This document shows, piece by piece, positions 6,360-6,444 of a DNA stretch of 6,444 nt. Source of the stretch: Lysobacteraceae bacterium. GTDB lineage: Bacteria; Pseudomonadota; Gammaproteobacteria; DSM-19610. Below the pieces are notes generated by a model that made no database searches, was not told where the DNA came from, and saw only the letters and a list, made by a program, of their open reading frames with translations. A program made the position numbers and the translations under genes. The DNA is taken from the NCBI GenBank assembly GCA_020201295.1, contig JAIVHA010000263.1, positions 1 to 6,444 of the forward strand, written 5' to 3'. Position 1 is the first letter of the stretch, and each line of letters opens with the position of its first letter.

Positions 6360-6444
6360 GCGATTTCGGGGCGGAAAATACCCGTTTAAGCCCGAATCAG
6401 GGCCAATATTCCCTTAATTCTCCCAACCAGCCAATATGTTAGCT
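6360..6444 (-). repeat. 93-bp GTCGGACCA repeat, copy 5 (cut by window end)
   Basis: The plus strand from CGATTTCGGGGCGGAAAAT to GTTTAAGCCC aligns with the reverse complement of copy 1 (CGATTTTGGGGGCG, then AAAAT and TAAGC). This copy is therefore on the minus strand with its head beyond the window. A separate GGCCGGACCATGACA at 6332-6346 resembles a repeat head in the opposite direction. Confidence 0.45.

Overview
The window looks like chromosomal DNA of a GC-rich gammaproteobacterium. The left half carries the gammaproteobacterial gene order aroQ-accB-accC-prmA followed by a zinc-ribbon gene, all on the minus strand. The AccC and PrmA proteins align collinearly with my recollection of the E. 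coli proteins, and GTAG-headed REP repeats are frequent. A free-living, sulfur-oxidiser-like lineage would fit, but I cannot name a genus from the sequence.

Layout. Positions 1-114 hold the N-terminus of a zinc-ribbon protein. Positions 115-288 are a REP cluster. Positions 289-3306 hold prmA, accC, accB and aroQ, transcribed leftward from a good sigma70-like promoter at 3351-3378. aroQ supplies the shikimate-pathway dehydroquinase, AccB and AccC form the biotin-dependent half-reaction of acetyl-CoA carboxylase, and PrmA methylates ribosomal protein L11. From 3379 to the right end the window is accessory DNA: a wrecked BrnT-like toxin/antitoxin pair on the plus strand (3652-3989), a Uma2-type nuclease-fold gene on the plus strand (4364-4843), a structured stretch resembling part of a group II intron (about 4866-5090), a near-perfect REP palindrome (5413-5466), and an apparently intact vapBC toxin-antitoxin operon on the minus strand (5583-6259).

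Two things stand out. First, four loci have lost internal or terminal coding sequence. accC diverges from its family exactly at T416, where a REP unit begins. prmA lacks about 27 residues between two ILA repeats. Uma2 lacks the block that carries its catalytic E-x-K. The toxin/antitoxin pair is fused out of frame. Either the region is decaying by short-homology deletion or the assembly is wrong, and read-level checks would decide. Second, a diverged repeat of about 93 bp headed by GTCGGACCA occurs at least four times. Copies lie on both sides of each toxin-antitoxin locus in the same orientation as its genes, and the upstream copy ends about 100 bp before the first gene in both cases.
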